NCBI RefSeq assembly: GCF_004769665.1
Contig: NZ_RQGG01000043.1
Coordinates: forward strand, 1 to 64,000
DNA length: 64,000 nt
Reading direction: 5' to 3'
Origin: Leptospira kemamanensis
Lineage (GTDB): Bacteria; Spirochaetota; Leptospiria; Leptospirales; Leptospiraceae
Shown here: positions 44,645 to 53,819 of the stretch, piece by piece
How the letters are laid out: every line of letters begins with the position of its first letter
Position numbering within the stretch: the stretch's first letter is position 1
Notes under the pieces: generated by a model
Told to the model about the DNA's origin: nothing
Databases searched by the model: none
The model's input: only the letters and a program-made list of their open reading frames with translations
Made by a program: the position numbers and the translations under genes

Positions 44645-46555
44645 CTATTGTAAAGAAGGATTTCGAAATTTCTCTTGGTTCATTTTGATTTTCTCAACCG
44701 AAGAGATATAACCGAGTTCAATCAGACGTTCATAAGCAAACCAATCCAATAGTCCAAAATTGTTTGTTGGGATTTGTAAAAACAAATCTGAAATGGTTTC
44801 GGTTTTTCGGATCCTCTCGCGACTGGATGCTAAAATCGAACGGATGATGATATCGCCAATGGGTGGAAATTTTGGATTTAAGATGTCTTGAAAATTAATG
44901 AGATTTGTGACTTGGAAAATGGGATTTGTCATCACACCGGGTTTTGTGGGATCAAAATATTCACAAAGTTCTCGGTCTTGGTCCGGATAAATATCACCAA
45001 ACACATCGACAGAAATCACCTTACCCACACCTTTTTCTTTTAAGGTGATACCAGGCACATTGTCAAGGACACCTCCGTCCACATACACAATCCCATCATC
45101 GATAAAGGGAGGAACCACACCAGGAATCGAAGTACTAGCTCTAATGGCTTTCCACAAACTTCCTACTTCATGCACTTCAATTTCGGAATGAGATAAATTG
45201 GTAGATATGGCAAAATATGGAATCCATAAATCTTCGATTTGGATTTCCCCAAAAAATTGGCGGATGGCTTCCGTATACTTCCTACCAGTTGTGAGAGATA
45301 AAATGGGAATGGTGTATTCGTTCAGTAAGTCTTTGGTGACCCAAAATTCTTTTGCTTTGATTTTACTTCCTTCACTTGTTTCTCCCATAGCAATGAGAGC
45401 CGCAAAAATAGAACCAGCACTGGTTCCGGAAACCATATCAATTGGAATTTGGTTTTCTTCTAAAGCCTTCAATACTCCTAAATGAGAAAAACCTTTGGCA
45501 CCACCGCCACCTAACGCAAGACCAATGGACTTACCAAGTAAACCTCTCCCCAAACGTTCCCAAGTATCCATCCGATCCATATGCACGTGAAAATGGCGTT
45601 GGAATCTTCTTTTCTCCAAATGCCTAATGGTACCTGGGAAAACCTTTTCTGGGTCTGGTTGGATTAAAACTAATATGTGATTTCTATCGTTGTACTGTCG
45701 TTTATCGATCATTGATTCCAATCGAATACAACTGGGTTCTTCCGTTGCCTCTTTGATATAGACAAAACTATCCGATTGGCGAAGAGCCCTCTGGGCAAAG
45801 GAAGTGAATGTAGACTGATCTTTTATGATATAAAAAATATAATCGTATTCAGCTTCGATTTGAGTGAAAAATCGAATGATCCAAGGTTCTCTGTCACTTT
45901 CTTCAAGTTTTTCCAACTCCTTCATACGCTCATGAAACATCGATTCGTCGACCACGTAAAAAGATCCGTATCGTAAAAACACAAGACCTAGATAGTGGAT
46001 GAGATCTAAAATTTGATGTTCTGGCATGGATGACAAAAGAGAAAATGTTTTTGCTTGCGGTACAAAGGTTTTTGTTTCAGTTTTCGCATGAGCCAAACGT
46101 TCTGCGATGATTTTGGTGATTTGTAATAAACTTTCGGGGTGTTTTAATAAAATAGAAAGTGCCACTTCTCTTGGGACACGAATGAGTTCTGAGTCACGCA
46201 CCGCTTTTACAGTGGCCGAACGTTTTTCTCCAGTGAACAAACTGAGTTCCCCAATGATGTCCAAACGTTTGAACTCACCAATGTCTCGCAAACTTCCATC
46301 TGACCCTCGTTTTTCAAAACGAAGTTTCCCTGCCGCTAAGATGTACAAATCATTTCCAATCGAATTTTCCAAAAATAGGACTTCTCCCCCTTTTAAAAAT
46401 TCGCGAACGGTATGATCCATCATTTCCCGTAATACAGAATGAGGAAGGTTTTTGAATAAATCCGCCAAGGTAAGATACTGGGCAAGGGCTGGATTTTTTG
46501 ATTTGCGGATCCGTTTCACGACTACCGTTTTTAAGGAAGTTTTTAGAAAATACAA
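44645..46555 (-). CDS. Cyclic-nucleotide-binding domain fused to patatin-like phospholipase (NTE-type)
   Basis: The 636-residue protein has a cNMP-binding domain at about 40-150 (GEVLFLENSIGNDLYILAAG, then FKRLDIIGELSLFTGEKRSATV). A middle region of about 180 residues follows, then the patatin domain (LGGGGAKGFSHLGVL near 345, GTSAGS near 375, DGGVLDNVPG near 490). This is the bacterial neuropathy-target-esterase layout, in which cyclic nucleotides or membrane state may control lysophospholipase activity. Start TTG has AAAAGG five bases upstream; no ATG fits better. First gene of the operon. Confidence 0.85.
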   Translation of the reverse strand: MYFLKTSLKTVVVKRIRKSKNPALAQYLTLADLFKNLPHSVLREMMDHTVREFLKGGEVLFLENSIGNDLYILAAGKLRFEKRGSDGSLRDIGEFKRLDIIGELSLFTGEKRSATVKAVRDSELIRVPREVALSILLKHPESLLQITKIIAERLAHAKTETKTFVPQAKTFSLLSSMPEHQILDLIHYLGLVFLRYGSFYVVDESMFHERMKELEKLEESDREPWIIRFFTQIEAEYDYIFYIIKDQSTFTSFAQRALRQSDSFVYIKEATEEPSCIRLESMIDKRQYNDRNHILVLIQPDPEKVFPGTIRHLEKRRFQRHFHVHMDRMDTWERLGRGLLGKSIGLALGGGGAKGFSHLGVLKALEENQIPIDMVSGTSAGSIFAALIAMGETSEGSKIKAKEFWVTKDLLNEYTIPILSLTTGRKYTEAIRQFFGEIQIEDLWIPYFAISTNLSHSEIEVHEVGSLWKAIRASTSIPGVVPPFIDDGIVYVDGGVLDNVPGITLKEKGVGKVISVDVFGDIYPDQDRELCEYFDPTKPGVMTNPIFQVTNLINFQDILNPKFPPIGDIIIRSILASSRERIRKTETISDLFLQIPTNNFGLLDWFAYERLIELGYISSVEKIKMNQEKFRNPSLQ

Positions 46556-46664
46556 GCAACCTTTTCTATTTGTTTTTGTGATCTCCCTCTTTCCCTAAAA
46601 ATCTTTAAAAAAGAAGAGTAGTCATAATTCTTCCTCCCTTACAATAGGAAAGAAGAAGTCCTCC

Positions 46665-47264
46665 ATGATAGCAAGTTTACGCGGAAAATTACTCCAATTA
46701 GAAATTGATCGTTTGGTGATAGAAGTCTCTGGTGTGGGATATGAAGTGATGATTCCCTTTCCTCTCCACTTAGAATGTAAGGACAAATTAGGACAGGAAA
46801 TATTTTTACATAGTTTCCATTCGATTTCGGATCGTGGGCAAAAACTATTTGGTTTTTCCACAAGAAAGGACAGAGAGTTATTTGAGCTGATCAAATCTTT
46901 ACATGGAATCGGAGAACTCACTGCTTTAAAAATTTTATCATTTTTCCAAGCCGATGATTTGTATCAAATTGCGAAAGCAGATGATAAAAAGACCTTAGAA
47001 AAAATTCCCAAGGTAAAAGGGAAAACATCTGAAAAGATTTTATTTGAAATCAAACAGAACTTAAAAAAATTCGAACTCTTTCTCCAAGAGGGAGGAATCG
47101 AAACAGACACAGTCAATCGAGAAACGGATTTGGCAACTCTTGCTCTCATCCAACTGGGTTTTGATGAAAAAACAGCCACAAAACAAGTGTCCGATGCCAA
47201 AAAAAATCATCCGAATCTCACTGCTTCCGATATTGTGAAATTAGTCATTACAGGATCAAAATGA
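46665..47264 (+). CDS. ruvA: Holliday junction branch migration protein RuvA
   Basis: This 199-residue protein has an N-terminal OB fold starting MIASLRGKLL, a helix-hairpin-helix region (LHGIGELTALKILSF, then IPKVKGKTSEKIL) and the mobile C-terminal domain that touches RuvB (LALIQLGFDEKTA). It forms tetramers around Holliday junctions. RuvB and RuvC are not in the window. Convergent with the lipoprotein gene (1-base gap) and divergent from the patatin operon. Confidence 0.95.
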   Translation: MIASLRGKLLQLEIDRLVIEVSGVGYEVMIPFPLHLECKDKLGQEIFLHSFHSISDRGQKLFGFSTRKDRELFELIKSLHGIGELTALKILSFFQADDLYQIAKADDKKTLEKIPKVKGKTSEKILFEIKQNLKKFELFLQEGGIETDTVNRETDLATLALIQLGFDEKTATKQVSDAKKNHPNLTASDIVKLVITGSK

Positions 47265-47265
47265 T

Positions 47266-47862
47266 TTAAAACATTCGGTGCAAATACCAAGTATTTTGAA
47301 TTTTGATAAAATTTGGATTGATGAGGTATCGTTCTAATTCTGGATCTTTGGGAAACCGAAACTTCATCTCCACTTCTTCGGAAGAACTCACATAAAGATC
47401 CACAAACACTGTACCTGCTTGTGAAAACACTTCCCGAACTGTTAGATTTCCCGAAGAACCTTTTTTTTCATTCAGTTTGGATGAATTAAAATAATACAAA
47501 GCAAAATACCCATTGGGATCACTTAGATCTGCTTTTACCTCATCCAAGGTCCAATAGCCTTTTGCATCCACAAACAATCCTGTTTCTTTATCTACGAAAG
47601 GGAGCAAATGATGGAAATGACCTTCACAAAGATCGAATAACAATTGTTTGATCTGAAAAAGAAGGATGGTTCGATCAAAATTGGTAATCCCTTTTCCGTA
47701 TACCGTTCCGAGTGAAATAGGATAAGGACACTGGGTGATAGTCGTATTTGGTAAGGATCTTTCTTCTTTTGGTGGCAAGGTAGATTGGCAATGGATAAGG
47801 AGAAAAAAAACAAGGATTCCGAGGAAAATTCGACTATGGAAAAGAAAATTTTGTCTTCGCAT
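47266..47862 (-). CDS. Putative lipoprotein, unknown function
   Basis: This 198-residue protein has a lipoprotein signal (FLGILVFFLLIHC, Cys near 25), then a soluble domain with few motifs (two Cys at about 44 and 78). No family recognised. Its ATG overlaps the stop of the repeat/Mrr-like gene by one base (TAATG), so the two are co-translated and could act as a pair across the membrane. Confidence 0.6.
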   Translation of the reverse strand: MRRQNFLFHSRIFLGILVFFLLIHCQSTLPPKEERSLPNTTITQCPYPISLGTVYGKGITNFDRTILLFQIKQLLFDLCEGHFHHLLPFVDKETGLFVDAKGYWTLDEVKADLSDPNGYFALYYFNSSKLNEKKGSSGNLTVREVFSQAGTVFVDLYVSSSEEVEMKFRFPKDPELERYLINPNFIKIQNTWYLHRMF

Positions 47863-49406
47863 TACATCGTTTTGTTGAGGAGGTCCTCAAACAAATCCCC
47901 TGAATACATTTCGAGTGCTCCATTACTTGCTGCGATGATTTTTTTACCGGCTTCTGTGACGTCAAAATTTCCAATCACATATCCTTTAGTAGCACCCAAA
48001 TCTTCCATTTGGTTTGTCATCTCTCGTAAAAATACATCCGATACCTTGGCATCTTTCCATTTTCGTACGCGAAACAAAGCTCGTTTGTTCACATCTTCTT
48101 TGGAAGAGGCAAGTAAATTCACTCCATCTGCTTCCGGGTTTGCGATTTCTTTGGTTACGCGGTATCCAAGACTCATCACCATTCGAGTGGCTTGGTTTTT
48201 AAAATTGGTTCCAGGCAAACTTATGAATTTTTCAAATTTATCCAGACCTAACATATCCAATTTGGAGGTGAGTTTTTTTCCACTTTCATCCACCATACCT
48301 TTGATGTTAAAAGGTTTGGAAGAACGCATTCCACTTAACTCAAAATAACGAGAGTTTGGAAACAAATTCACAGAGAGTAAATTTAACTCACGAGTTAAGT
48401 CATATTCATGCGTTAATGATTCCACAGTCCCTGTTCCACGTTCCAGCCTGTATTTTAAATTCGCAAGGGCAATGACATCAGGATCATCCAATCGTTCCGC
48501 TTCCGCTTCGATTAAATATTCGGCTCCATCTTCATACCTGCCCATATAGGTGGTGATCATCGCATAATGAATGCTACATTCCGTGATTTCACTTTGCCAT
48601 GCATTGAGTTTTGCCATCTCCAAACACAAACGACCATACTTCAAAGCTTCTGGAAAATTTTGCATGAGGATGGCTTCTGTCATCAGGAATTGAAATAAGG
48701 TGAATCGAACAAATTCGTCTTCGATCTGTTCGCTGATGGCAATGGCAGTTTTCACTGCATCTTTGTGTTTGTTCTCGCGAGAAAGAGATAACGCATATAA
48801 AAATCCAGAGACAGGAGTTTTTTCAATTTTATACGCCTTTTCAAAATACTCACGTTCCTTGCCACCACCTGTCACTCCTGAGATCACCCCTTTGGCGATG
48901 TAAAAGGAAGTGAGACCTATTTTTTCTTCCGGGATCCTTGCAAAAAAATGCTCCGCAATTTTGAATTCCTTTTGCCCAAGTGCCATAAATCCCAATCGGA
49001 TGCAGGCAATGGGGTTAGAACGATCGTTTTGAAGGGTATCCAGGTAGTGGAAAAATGCTTCTTCAAAAAAATCTTTGTTATAATAAATCTCCGCAATGCG
49101 GTTGGAAACGGTTACGGGATCAATTTCCTTTGTGTAGCGATTGTTTTTTTTGATGATTTCGAGGTGTTTGGCTTCGTTGAGAGGGTCATTTTCCATGGCA
49201 TAGATTTTTGCCATTACGTAGTGACCATGGGGGTTTTGGTGGTCTTCTTCTAGTTTTTCCCTAACGAGGGCCCTCGCATCTAGAAAATTCCCTAAAGTCG
49301 CGAGACTCAGAGCCTTGGCATAACTATCTCGCCTTTGTCCAATCACAAAGGTAAGGAGAAACCCAAGCATTATCACAGCGGCTCCTACAAAGATAAAAAA
49401 TGCCAA
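47862..49406 (-). CDS. Membrane-anchored TPR-like protein with C-terminal Mrr-type nuclease fold
   Basis: This 514-residue protein has one N-terminal membrane segment (FFIFVGAAVIMLGFLLTFVIG). About 300 residues of helical repeats follow (for example HFFARIPEEKIGLTSFYIAKG and GRYEDGAEYLIEAEAE). The last 110 residues resemble an Mrr/RecB-like restriction fold: YRVTKEIANPEADGVNLLA, then a strand FRVRKW, then a G-Y-V-I-G segment. The expected D-x-n-[EQ]-x-K active site is only partly kept: the Asp in ADGVNL is there but the Q-x-K step reads R-V-R-K. Catalysis is doubtful. Confidence 0.6.
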   Translation of the reverse strand: MAFFIFVGAAVIMLGFLLTFVIGQRRDSYAKALSLATLGNFLDARALVREKLEEDHQNPHGHYVMAKIYAMENDPLNEAKHLEIIKKNNRYTKEIDPVTVSNRIAEIYYNKDFFEEAFFHYLDTLQNDRSNPIACIRLGFMALGQKEFKIAEHFFARIPEEKIGLTSFYIAKGVISGVTGGGKEREYFEKAYKIEKTPVSGFLYALSLSRENKHKDAVKTAIAISEQIEDEFVRFTLFQFLMTEAILMQNFPEALKYGRLCLEMAKLNAWQSEITECSIHYAMITTYMGRYEDGAEYLIEAEAERLDDPDVIALANLKYRLERGTGTVESLTHEYDLTRELNLLSVNLFPNSRYFELSGMRSSKPFNIKGMVDESGKKLTSKLDMLGLDKFEKFISLPGTNFKNQATRMVMSLGYRVTKEIANPEADGVNLLASSKEDVNKRALFRVRKWKDAKVSDVFLREMTNQMEDLGATKGYVIGNFDVTEAGKKIIAASNGALEMYSGDLFEDLLNKTM

Positions 49407-49432
49407 ATTCGAATCCTTCCTAAATTCCTATT

Positions 49433-50008
49433 TTGGTTGGTAAAAAAGAGTCTTACGTCAATTCTGTCCTGGAAGTGATACAACTCACCTACATTTCGTT
49501 TGCTCTTCGACTTCTCTTACGAGATCGTCTCTATTCCTTGGCCTATGGCCTTGCGGGAACCCTTATCTTTACTTTCCTGGTACTTGCAGTCAGGATCCAC
49601 TTCCACTTGTATGCGGGAGTGTCTCTTACTAGTATCGTTTCCTTTGACAAGTCTCCGCAGATTCTTTTTTACGCCACTAGCTTTGCACTCATGACTTTAT
49701 TTTTCTTCCATTGTTTGCATGCATTGGGTGATATCGGCGTGATGATGGCAGTGGGTGGAAACCGTATGGGATGTATTTTCCTCCATTCTTTGTCCCTATT
49801 TTTCCTATTTTTGCCTAGTTTCCTCCTTGGGATCGTGATCAATTTAGGATTGTTAACCCCTCCTCCTGATTTTGGGATTTTTGGGGAAGTGAAATCGATT
49901 TTCACTTGTTTGGTGCTTTTTCTCTTTTTAGGAATCCTTGTGTCTGTTCCCACCGTTGGAATCAGTACCTTTATGGATCCTTACAAATCCATTCGGAGAC
50001 AAAAATAA
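49433..50008 (+). CDS. Minimal FtsX-like ABC transporter permease
   Basis: This 191-residue protein has four membrane segments. The segment [15 protein letters not shown] followed by a hydrophobic stretch matches the E-I-G-x-x-x-A-x-G-A core of FtsX/MacB/LolC permeases, and it ends with a typical P-x-x-S-I-R-R tail. There is no room for the large extracytoplasmic domain of usual members. The next gene is its ABC ATPase, starting on the last base of the stop (TAATG). The start is uncertain; TTG at 49433 is used because no ATG precedes the first helix. Confidence 0.65.
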   Translation: MVGKKESYVNSVLEVIQLTYISFALRLLLRDRLYSLAYGLAGTLIFTFLVLAVRIHFHLYAGVSLTSIVSFDKSPQILFYATSFALMTLFFFHCLHALGDIGVMMAVGGNRMGCIFLHSLSLFFLFLPSFLLGIVINLGLLTPPPDFGIFGEVKSIFTCLVLFLFLGILVSVPTVGISTFMDPYKSIRRQK

Positions 50009-50679
50009 TGTTACTCCGTGTCCACAATTTGACCAAACGATTTGGAAAAGAAGAAGCGGTGAGTTCCGTCAGCTTCGATGTGAACCAAGGAGATTACGTA
50101 GCCATCATCGGGCCTTCTGGTTCCGGCAAAACCACTCTTCTTTCTATGTTAACAGGAATGTTGTCTCCTTCAGAAGGGGACATTTTGTACGACCAAATCA
50201 AACTTTCCCAAATTTCCAAACAGGAACTTGCAGAAATTAGAGCACGTGACCTAGGACTAGTTTTCCAATTTTCAGAACTTGTGGGAAACTTAACGATCAA
50301 AGAAAATATCCTTTTACCTGCTCTTTTTACAAAGAAGTTTTCGAATGATGATTATCTTCGCAAATGTGATTATTTAATTGAACACCTGAAACTAGGTGAC
50401 ATTCAAAACTCTTTGCCAAGAACTTTATCTGGTGGGCAAATCCAAAAGGCAGCAATCGCAAGGTCTCTCATCAATGACCCAGCAATTCTCTTTGCCGATG
50501 AACCTTCTGGAGATTTGGATCCTGAAAATAGTTATCTAGTGCAACTCTTACTGAATGAATACAACAAACGAAACCACTCCATTATCCTCGTCACACACGA
50601 TATGAAACTAGCCTTCGATGCCCAAACCGTTTACGAAATGAAAAACGGAAGGTTTGAACAAGTGATTAAGGGAGAGTGA
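50008..50679 (+). CDS. ABC transporter ATP-binding protein (LolD/MacB type)
   Basis: From ATG 50008 the protein has 223 residues: Walker [12 protein letters not shown]-loop [12 protein letters not shown], signature [15 protein letters not shown], Walker [13 protein letters not shown] and the H-loop THD. The last features fit the FtsE/LolD/MacB branch that pairs with FtsX-like permeases. The upstream gene supplies that permease. The exported or extracted substrate is unknown; lipoprotein release, signalling or peptide export are typical of the branch. Confidence 0.9.
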   Translation: MLLRVHNLTKRFGKEEAVSSVSFDVNQGDYVAIIGPSGSGKTTLLSMLTGMLSPSEGDILYDQIKLSQISKQELAEIRARDLGLVFQFSELVGNLTIKENILLPALFTKKFSNDDYLRKCDYLIEHLKLGDIQNSLPRTLSGGQIQKAAIARSLINDPAILFADEPSGDLDPENSYLVQLLLNEYNKRNHSIILVTHDMKLAFDAQTVYEMKNGRFEQVIKGE

Positions 50680-50683
50680 TGTT

Positions 50684-51580
50684 TTGAAACAAGCAATAGG
50701 TGTTGATATTGGTGGTGGGAGTATCCGAGTTTCTTTATTTGATGAAGAAGGCAAAGAACTCAAATCCAATCATACAAAAACACCTGAGCATCTCGACAAC
50801 CAGTCCTTTTTAGAAATCTTAAAAGAAAGCATTCGCCCCCTAACTCCTGGTGCCATTGGAATCGGAGTGGGTTCCCCTGGCCCCTTAAATAACGAAACGG
50901 GAGTTTTACTCACAAGTGCCAATATGGTAGGATTACAAAACGTCCCCATCAAACAGACGTTAGAGAGAGCATTTTCTTTACCTGTGTATTATGAAAATGA
51001 TGCCAACTGTGCAGCGCTTGGAGAAGCTTATTTTGGTAGTTATAAAGAATACGAATCCCAACTCATCCTTACCTTAGGAACAGGTGTAGGTGGAGGATTT
51101 GTCAATCGAGGAGCGTTGTATACAGGTTACCTGGGAAATGGAATCGAGATAGGCCATACAACTTCTGTGATTGGTGGAGCCCTTTGCGGTTGTGGTGCCA
51201 AAGGTTGTGTTGAAAGTTACTTTTCCACTCGAGGATTTCTCAATCGTTATTTTGAAAAAACCCAAACCAAACTTCCAAACGCAGAAGCTTTTTTTGATCT
51301 TGTCCGAAAAGAAGATCCGATCTCTAAAGAAATTTTAGAATTTGGAACGTTGGCACTAGCCCATGCAGTGCGAGGTGCCATCCATCTTTTAAACCCCGAA
51401 GTGGTTGTGTTTGTGGGTGGGATTACTAATTCTTATGATTTATTTGGGAAACATCTAGAATCTGAAATTCGTTCCAATATTTTCTCCGTTTTAAATGAAA
51501 GATTGAAACTAGGAAAAGGAAGGAATCTTTCAGGAACACTAGGGGCTTGTTCGTTAGTATTTGCCAAAAAGAAGGTTTGA
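50684..51580 (+). CDS. ROK family sugar kinase (glucokinase-like)
   Basis: This 298-residue protein has the N-terminal phosphate motif DIGGGSIRVSLFD, ENDANCAALGEA, LGTGVGGGF, and the ROK zinc site with EIGHTT followed by CGCGAKGC. These mark ATP-dependent phosphorylation of glucose or a related sugar. The TTG start at 50684 is used: the ATG four bases earlier is out of frame and stops at once, while GGGAGAG lies upstream of the TTG. It follows the ABC ATPase by 4 bases. Confidence 0.88.
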   Translation: MKQAIGVDIGGGSIRVSLFDEEGKELKSNHTKTPEHLDNQSFLEILKESIRPLTPGAIGIGVGSPGPLNNETGVLLTSANMVGLQNVPIKQTLERAFSLPVYYENDANCAALGEAYFGSYKEYESQLILTLGTGVGGGFVNRGALYTGYLGNGIEIGHTTSVIGGALCGCGAKGCVESYFSTRGFLNRYFEKTQTKLPNAEAFFDLVRKEDPISKEILEFGTLALAHAVRGAIHLLNPEVVVFVGGITNSYDLFGKHLESEIRSNIFSVLNERLKLGKGRNLSGTLGACSLVFAKKKV

Positions 51581-51581
51581 T

Positions 51582-51926
51582 ATGGAAAATTGTATCTTTT
51601 GTAAAATCATTCGAGGGGAAATTCCAGCAAAAAAAGAATACGAATCGGATTCCATTTTTGTATTCCATGACATCACCCCACAGGCGCCCATCCACCTACT
51701 CATCATACCCAAAACCCATATCACAAGTATGAATGAAATCGGAAACTTAGATCCTAAGGTAACCAATGAAATTTTCCAAGTGATACCAAAGTTAGCTGAA
51801 AAAAATGGAATCTTGGAAAAGGGTTACCGAGTTGTGAATAATTGTGGAAATTACGGAGGACAGACGGTTGGACATTTACACTTTCACTTGTTAGGTGGAA
51901 GGCATATGGTATGGCCACCGGGTTAA
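51582..51926 (+). CDS. HINT-type histidine triad protein
   Basis: From ATG 51582 the protein has 114 residues: start CIFCKIIRGEIP, a central HLLIIPKTH and the triad HLHFHLLGG, which is typical of HINT/protein kinase C inhibitor-like proteins that hydrolyse purine nucleoside phosphoramidates. It starts one base after the stop of the ROK gene and ends 4 bases before the next gene. Confidence 0.92.
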   Translation: MENCIFCKIIRGEIPAKKEYESDSIFVFHDITPQAPIHLLIIPKTHITSMNEIGNLDPKVTNEIFQVIPKLAEKNGILEKGYRVVNNCGNYGGQTVGHLHFHLLGGRHMVWPPG

Positions 51927-51930
51927 TCAA

Positions 51931-52890
51931 ATGAAAAAATTATTTTTTGGTATCATCGTTTCTGGCATTGCCATTTATTTTTTACAGAAAAATTTTGATT
52001 TAAGTGAATTCCAACGATTGGAAGGTAAAATCAATTGGTGGATTTTACCTTTACTCATTTTATCAAACTTATGGGCTTTTGTTCCCTTTTCTATCCGTTG
52101 GTTCCACCTGTTAGAAAAAAGAATTACTTTTACCCAATCCTTTTCCACAGCTATCATTGGAGTCGGCTTAAATATGGTGTTACCAGCTCGTGGGGGAGAT
52201 TTGGTTCGCCTACTCATGAACAAACGGGATTCTGATTTACCACTTACCCATTTACTAAGTCGTATCTTTTTAGAAAAGGTGATGGACTTAGGTGCAGTCG
52301 TAGTCATTGGAGCAACTGCTCTTTTTTATATGGGACTTGGCCAATCGAAAAACTTAAGTTTACTTCTCATCTCGAGCCTTGTCATCATCGGAATGTTAGT
52401 TGGTCTCATACTCGTGAAGTATTTTTTGTCCGCATTACGATCCATTCTTCTCAAATGTTTTACCCTGATTGGTAAAAAATCTTTGTTTGAAACAAAACTG
52501 GATCACCACCTCATCGAGTTTTCCGAATTTTTACAAGGTGACAAATTGAAAATCCCACTAGCCTATTCCCTACCAACTTGGGTATTTGGTTATGCTCTTT
52601 CCTATTATTTAGCGGGTTTACTCATTGGGATGCCCATTCGATTTCCGGAAGCCCTGCTCTTTATGTTCCTCGGTGGGATGGGTGTTGCGATTCCTTCAGC
52701 TCCTTCTGGAATTGGTGTGTTTCATGCTGCCATCATTTCGGGTTTTATCATTTTGGGAAGAGATCCTGGAGAAGGACTTGTGTATGCAACAGTCGTTCAT
52801 TTGACGCAATTTCTCATCACCACATTCCTAGCTTTATTTGCATATGGGTATTGGCGTTTGGCCCATCAGAAAAAAGAAATCATCACTTAA
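51931..52890 (+). CDS. UPF0104 / LPG-synthase-type transmembrane protein
   Basis: This 319-residue protein has seven or eight membrane segments and belongs to the family of the flippase half of MprF (RWFHLLEKRITF, then GVGLNMVLPARGGDLVRLLM, LSRIFLEKVMDL, and GMGVAIPSAPSGIGVFHA). Stand-alone members are thought to move or modify lipids in the inner membrane. It is the last gene of the ABC-ROK-HINT operon. Start ATG 51931 gives a basic-then-hydrophobic N-terminus. Confidence 0.82.
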   Translation: MKKLFFGIIVSGIAIYFLQKNFDLSEFQRLEGKINWWILPLLILSNLWAFVPFSIRWFHLLEKRITFTQSFSTAIIGVGLNMVLPARGGDLVRLLMNKRDSDLPLTHLLSRIFLEKVMDLGAVVVIGATALFYMGLGQSKNLSLLLISSLVIIGMLVGLILVKYFLSALRSILLKCFTLIGKKSLFETKLDHHLIEFSEFLQGDKLKIPLAYSLPTWVFGYALSYYLAGLLIGMPIRFPEALLFMFLGGMGVAIPSAPSGIGVFHAAIISGFIILGRDPGEGLVYATVVHLTQFLITTFLALFAYGYWRLAHQKKEIIT

Positions 52891-52932
52891 TTTTTTTGAT
52901 GCAAATCATTCCAAGTTCCTATCTAAGTTGTG

Positions 52933-53194
52933 ATGGAAACTTGGATCAAACGAAACCAATTTGTTAGTATTTTTTATTACTATTTGTGGCTATGTTTCTG
53001 TTTTGGTTGTTCCACAAAATCAATTTCCATTAAGAAATCGAACGTATTATCAGACTGCCCTAATTGGCGGACCTGATCCCAATTTTTTGTGGGTATTCTC
53101 TAGAGAAAAAACGATTTCCCAATCAATAGTAAACGAATATATCCAATACGCAAAAACGATTGGTTATGACACCAATCGTTTGCAATCTTACTAA
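52933..53194 (+). pseudogene. Bacterial lipocalin (Blc-like) with internal deletion
   Basis: The 5' part from ATG 52933 encodes a lipoprotein signal (IFYYYLWLCFCFGC, then STKSIS) that stops after about 50 codons. The 3' part, in another frame, encodes the last third of a lipocalin: YYQTALIGGPDPNFLWVFSR, then TISQSIVNEYIQYAK and GYDTNRL, closely parallel to the C-terminus of E. coli Blc. The middle of the barrel, about 100 residues including the usual GKWYEIA, is absent, so an internal deletion with a change of frame is the simplest explanation. It cannot make a working lipocalin. Confidence 0.72.
53152..53181 (-). terminator. Probable intrinsic terminator of the VOC gene
   Basis: AAACGATTGGT and ACCAATCGTTT form an 11-pair stem with a 6-base loop; on the minus strand the stem runs into T residues (TTTTT at 53156-53152). 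It begins 18 bases after the VOC gene's stop. It overlaps the coding end of the lipocalin remnant. Confidence 0.55.
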
Positions 53195-53198
53195 AAAC

Positions 53199-53660
53199 TT
53201 AACCGAGAGCTTTGATCACATCCTCTGGCGCTTGCACAAGTTCCACTAAAACACCTTCACTGCAAAGAGGAAATTCTTCGTTCCCTTTAGGGTGAATGAA
53301 ACAAACGTTATATCCTGCAGCCCCTTTTCGAATCCCACCCGGTGTGAAACGAACACCTTGTTTGGTTAAGTATTCCACACACTCTTCCAATTTATCAATC
53401 CACAAGCCAATATGATTGAGTTTAGGATCGTGTACTTTCGGGCTTTTGTTCGGATCGATGGGTTGCATCAAATCAATTTCCACTTTGTAGGGACCGTTGC
53501 CCATAGAAAGAATGTCTTCGTCGACATTTTCTTTTTCACTTTTATAATCGGAAACTTTCGTAAGACCCATGATTTCAACCCAAAACTTGGATAATTTTTC
53601 TTTGGACTCACCACCAATGGCAACTTGTTGGATTCCTAAAACTTTAAATGGACGTGACAT
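53199..53660 (-). CDS. VOC (glyoxalase/bleomycin-resistance) family protein
   Basis: From ATG 53660 the protein has 153 residues with two beta-alpha-beta-beta-beta modules: VLGIQQVAIGGESKEKLSKFW at the start and LNHIGLWIDKLEECVEYL in the second half, with a terminal VLVELVQAP containing the metal-type Glu. The layout resembles methylmalonyl-CoA epimerase and lactoylglutathione lyase, but the exact reaction cannot be assigned. A terminator-like stem follows its stop. Confidence 0.8.
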   Translation of the reverse strand: MSRPFKVLGIQQVAIGGESKEKLSKFWVEIMGLTKVSDYKSEKENVDEDILSMGNGPYKVEIDLMQPIDPNKSPKVHDPKLNHIGLWIDKLEECVEYLTKQGVRFTPGGIRKGAAGYNVCFIHPKGNEEFPLCSEGVLVELVQAPEDVIKALG

Positions 53661-53819
53661 GGTTTGGGCTCTCCTATCTTCTTTTTTCAAAAATCGAGTA
53701 TTTCTTCTCCATCAATGTCTTTGATAGAAGCTCATCCGAATACTATTTTTTTACAAGAATGGAAGGATTTGCTTTCCGAACACAAACAAACTTGTTCTGA
53801 AACGACCTGCAAAACGAGA

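Noticed and set aside
50680..50688. ATG at 50680 as start of the ROK kinase
   Set aside because: It is out of frame and reaches a stop after two codons; the TTG at 50684 is in frame with the domain.
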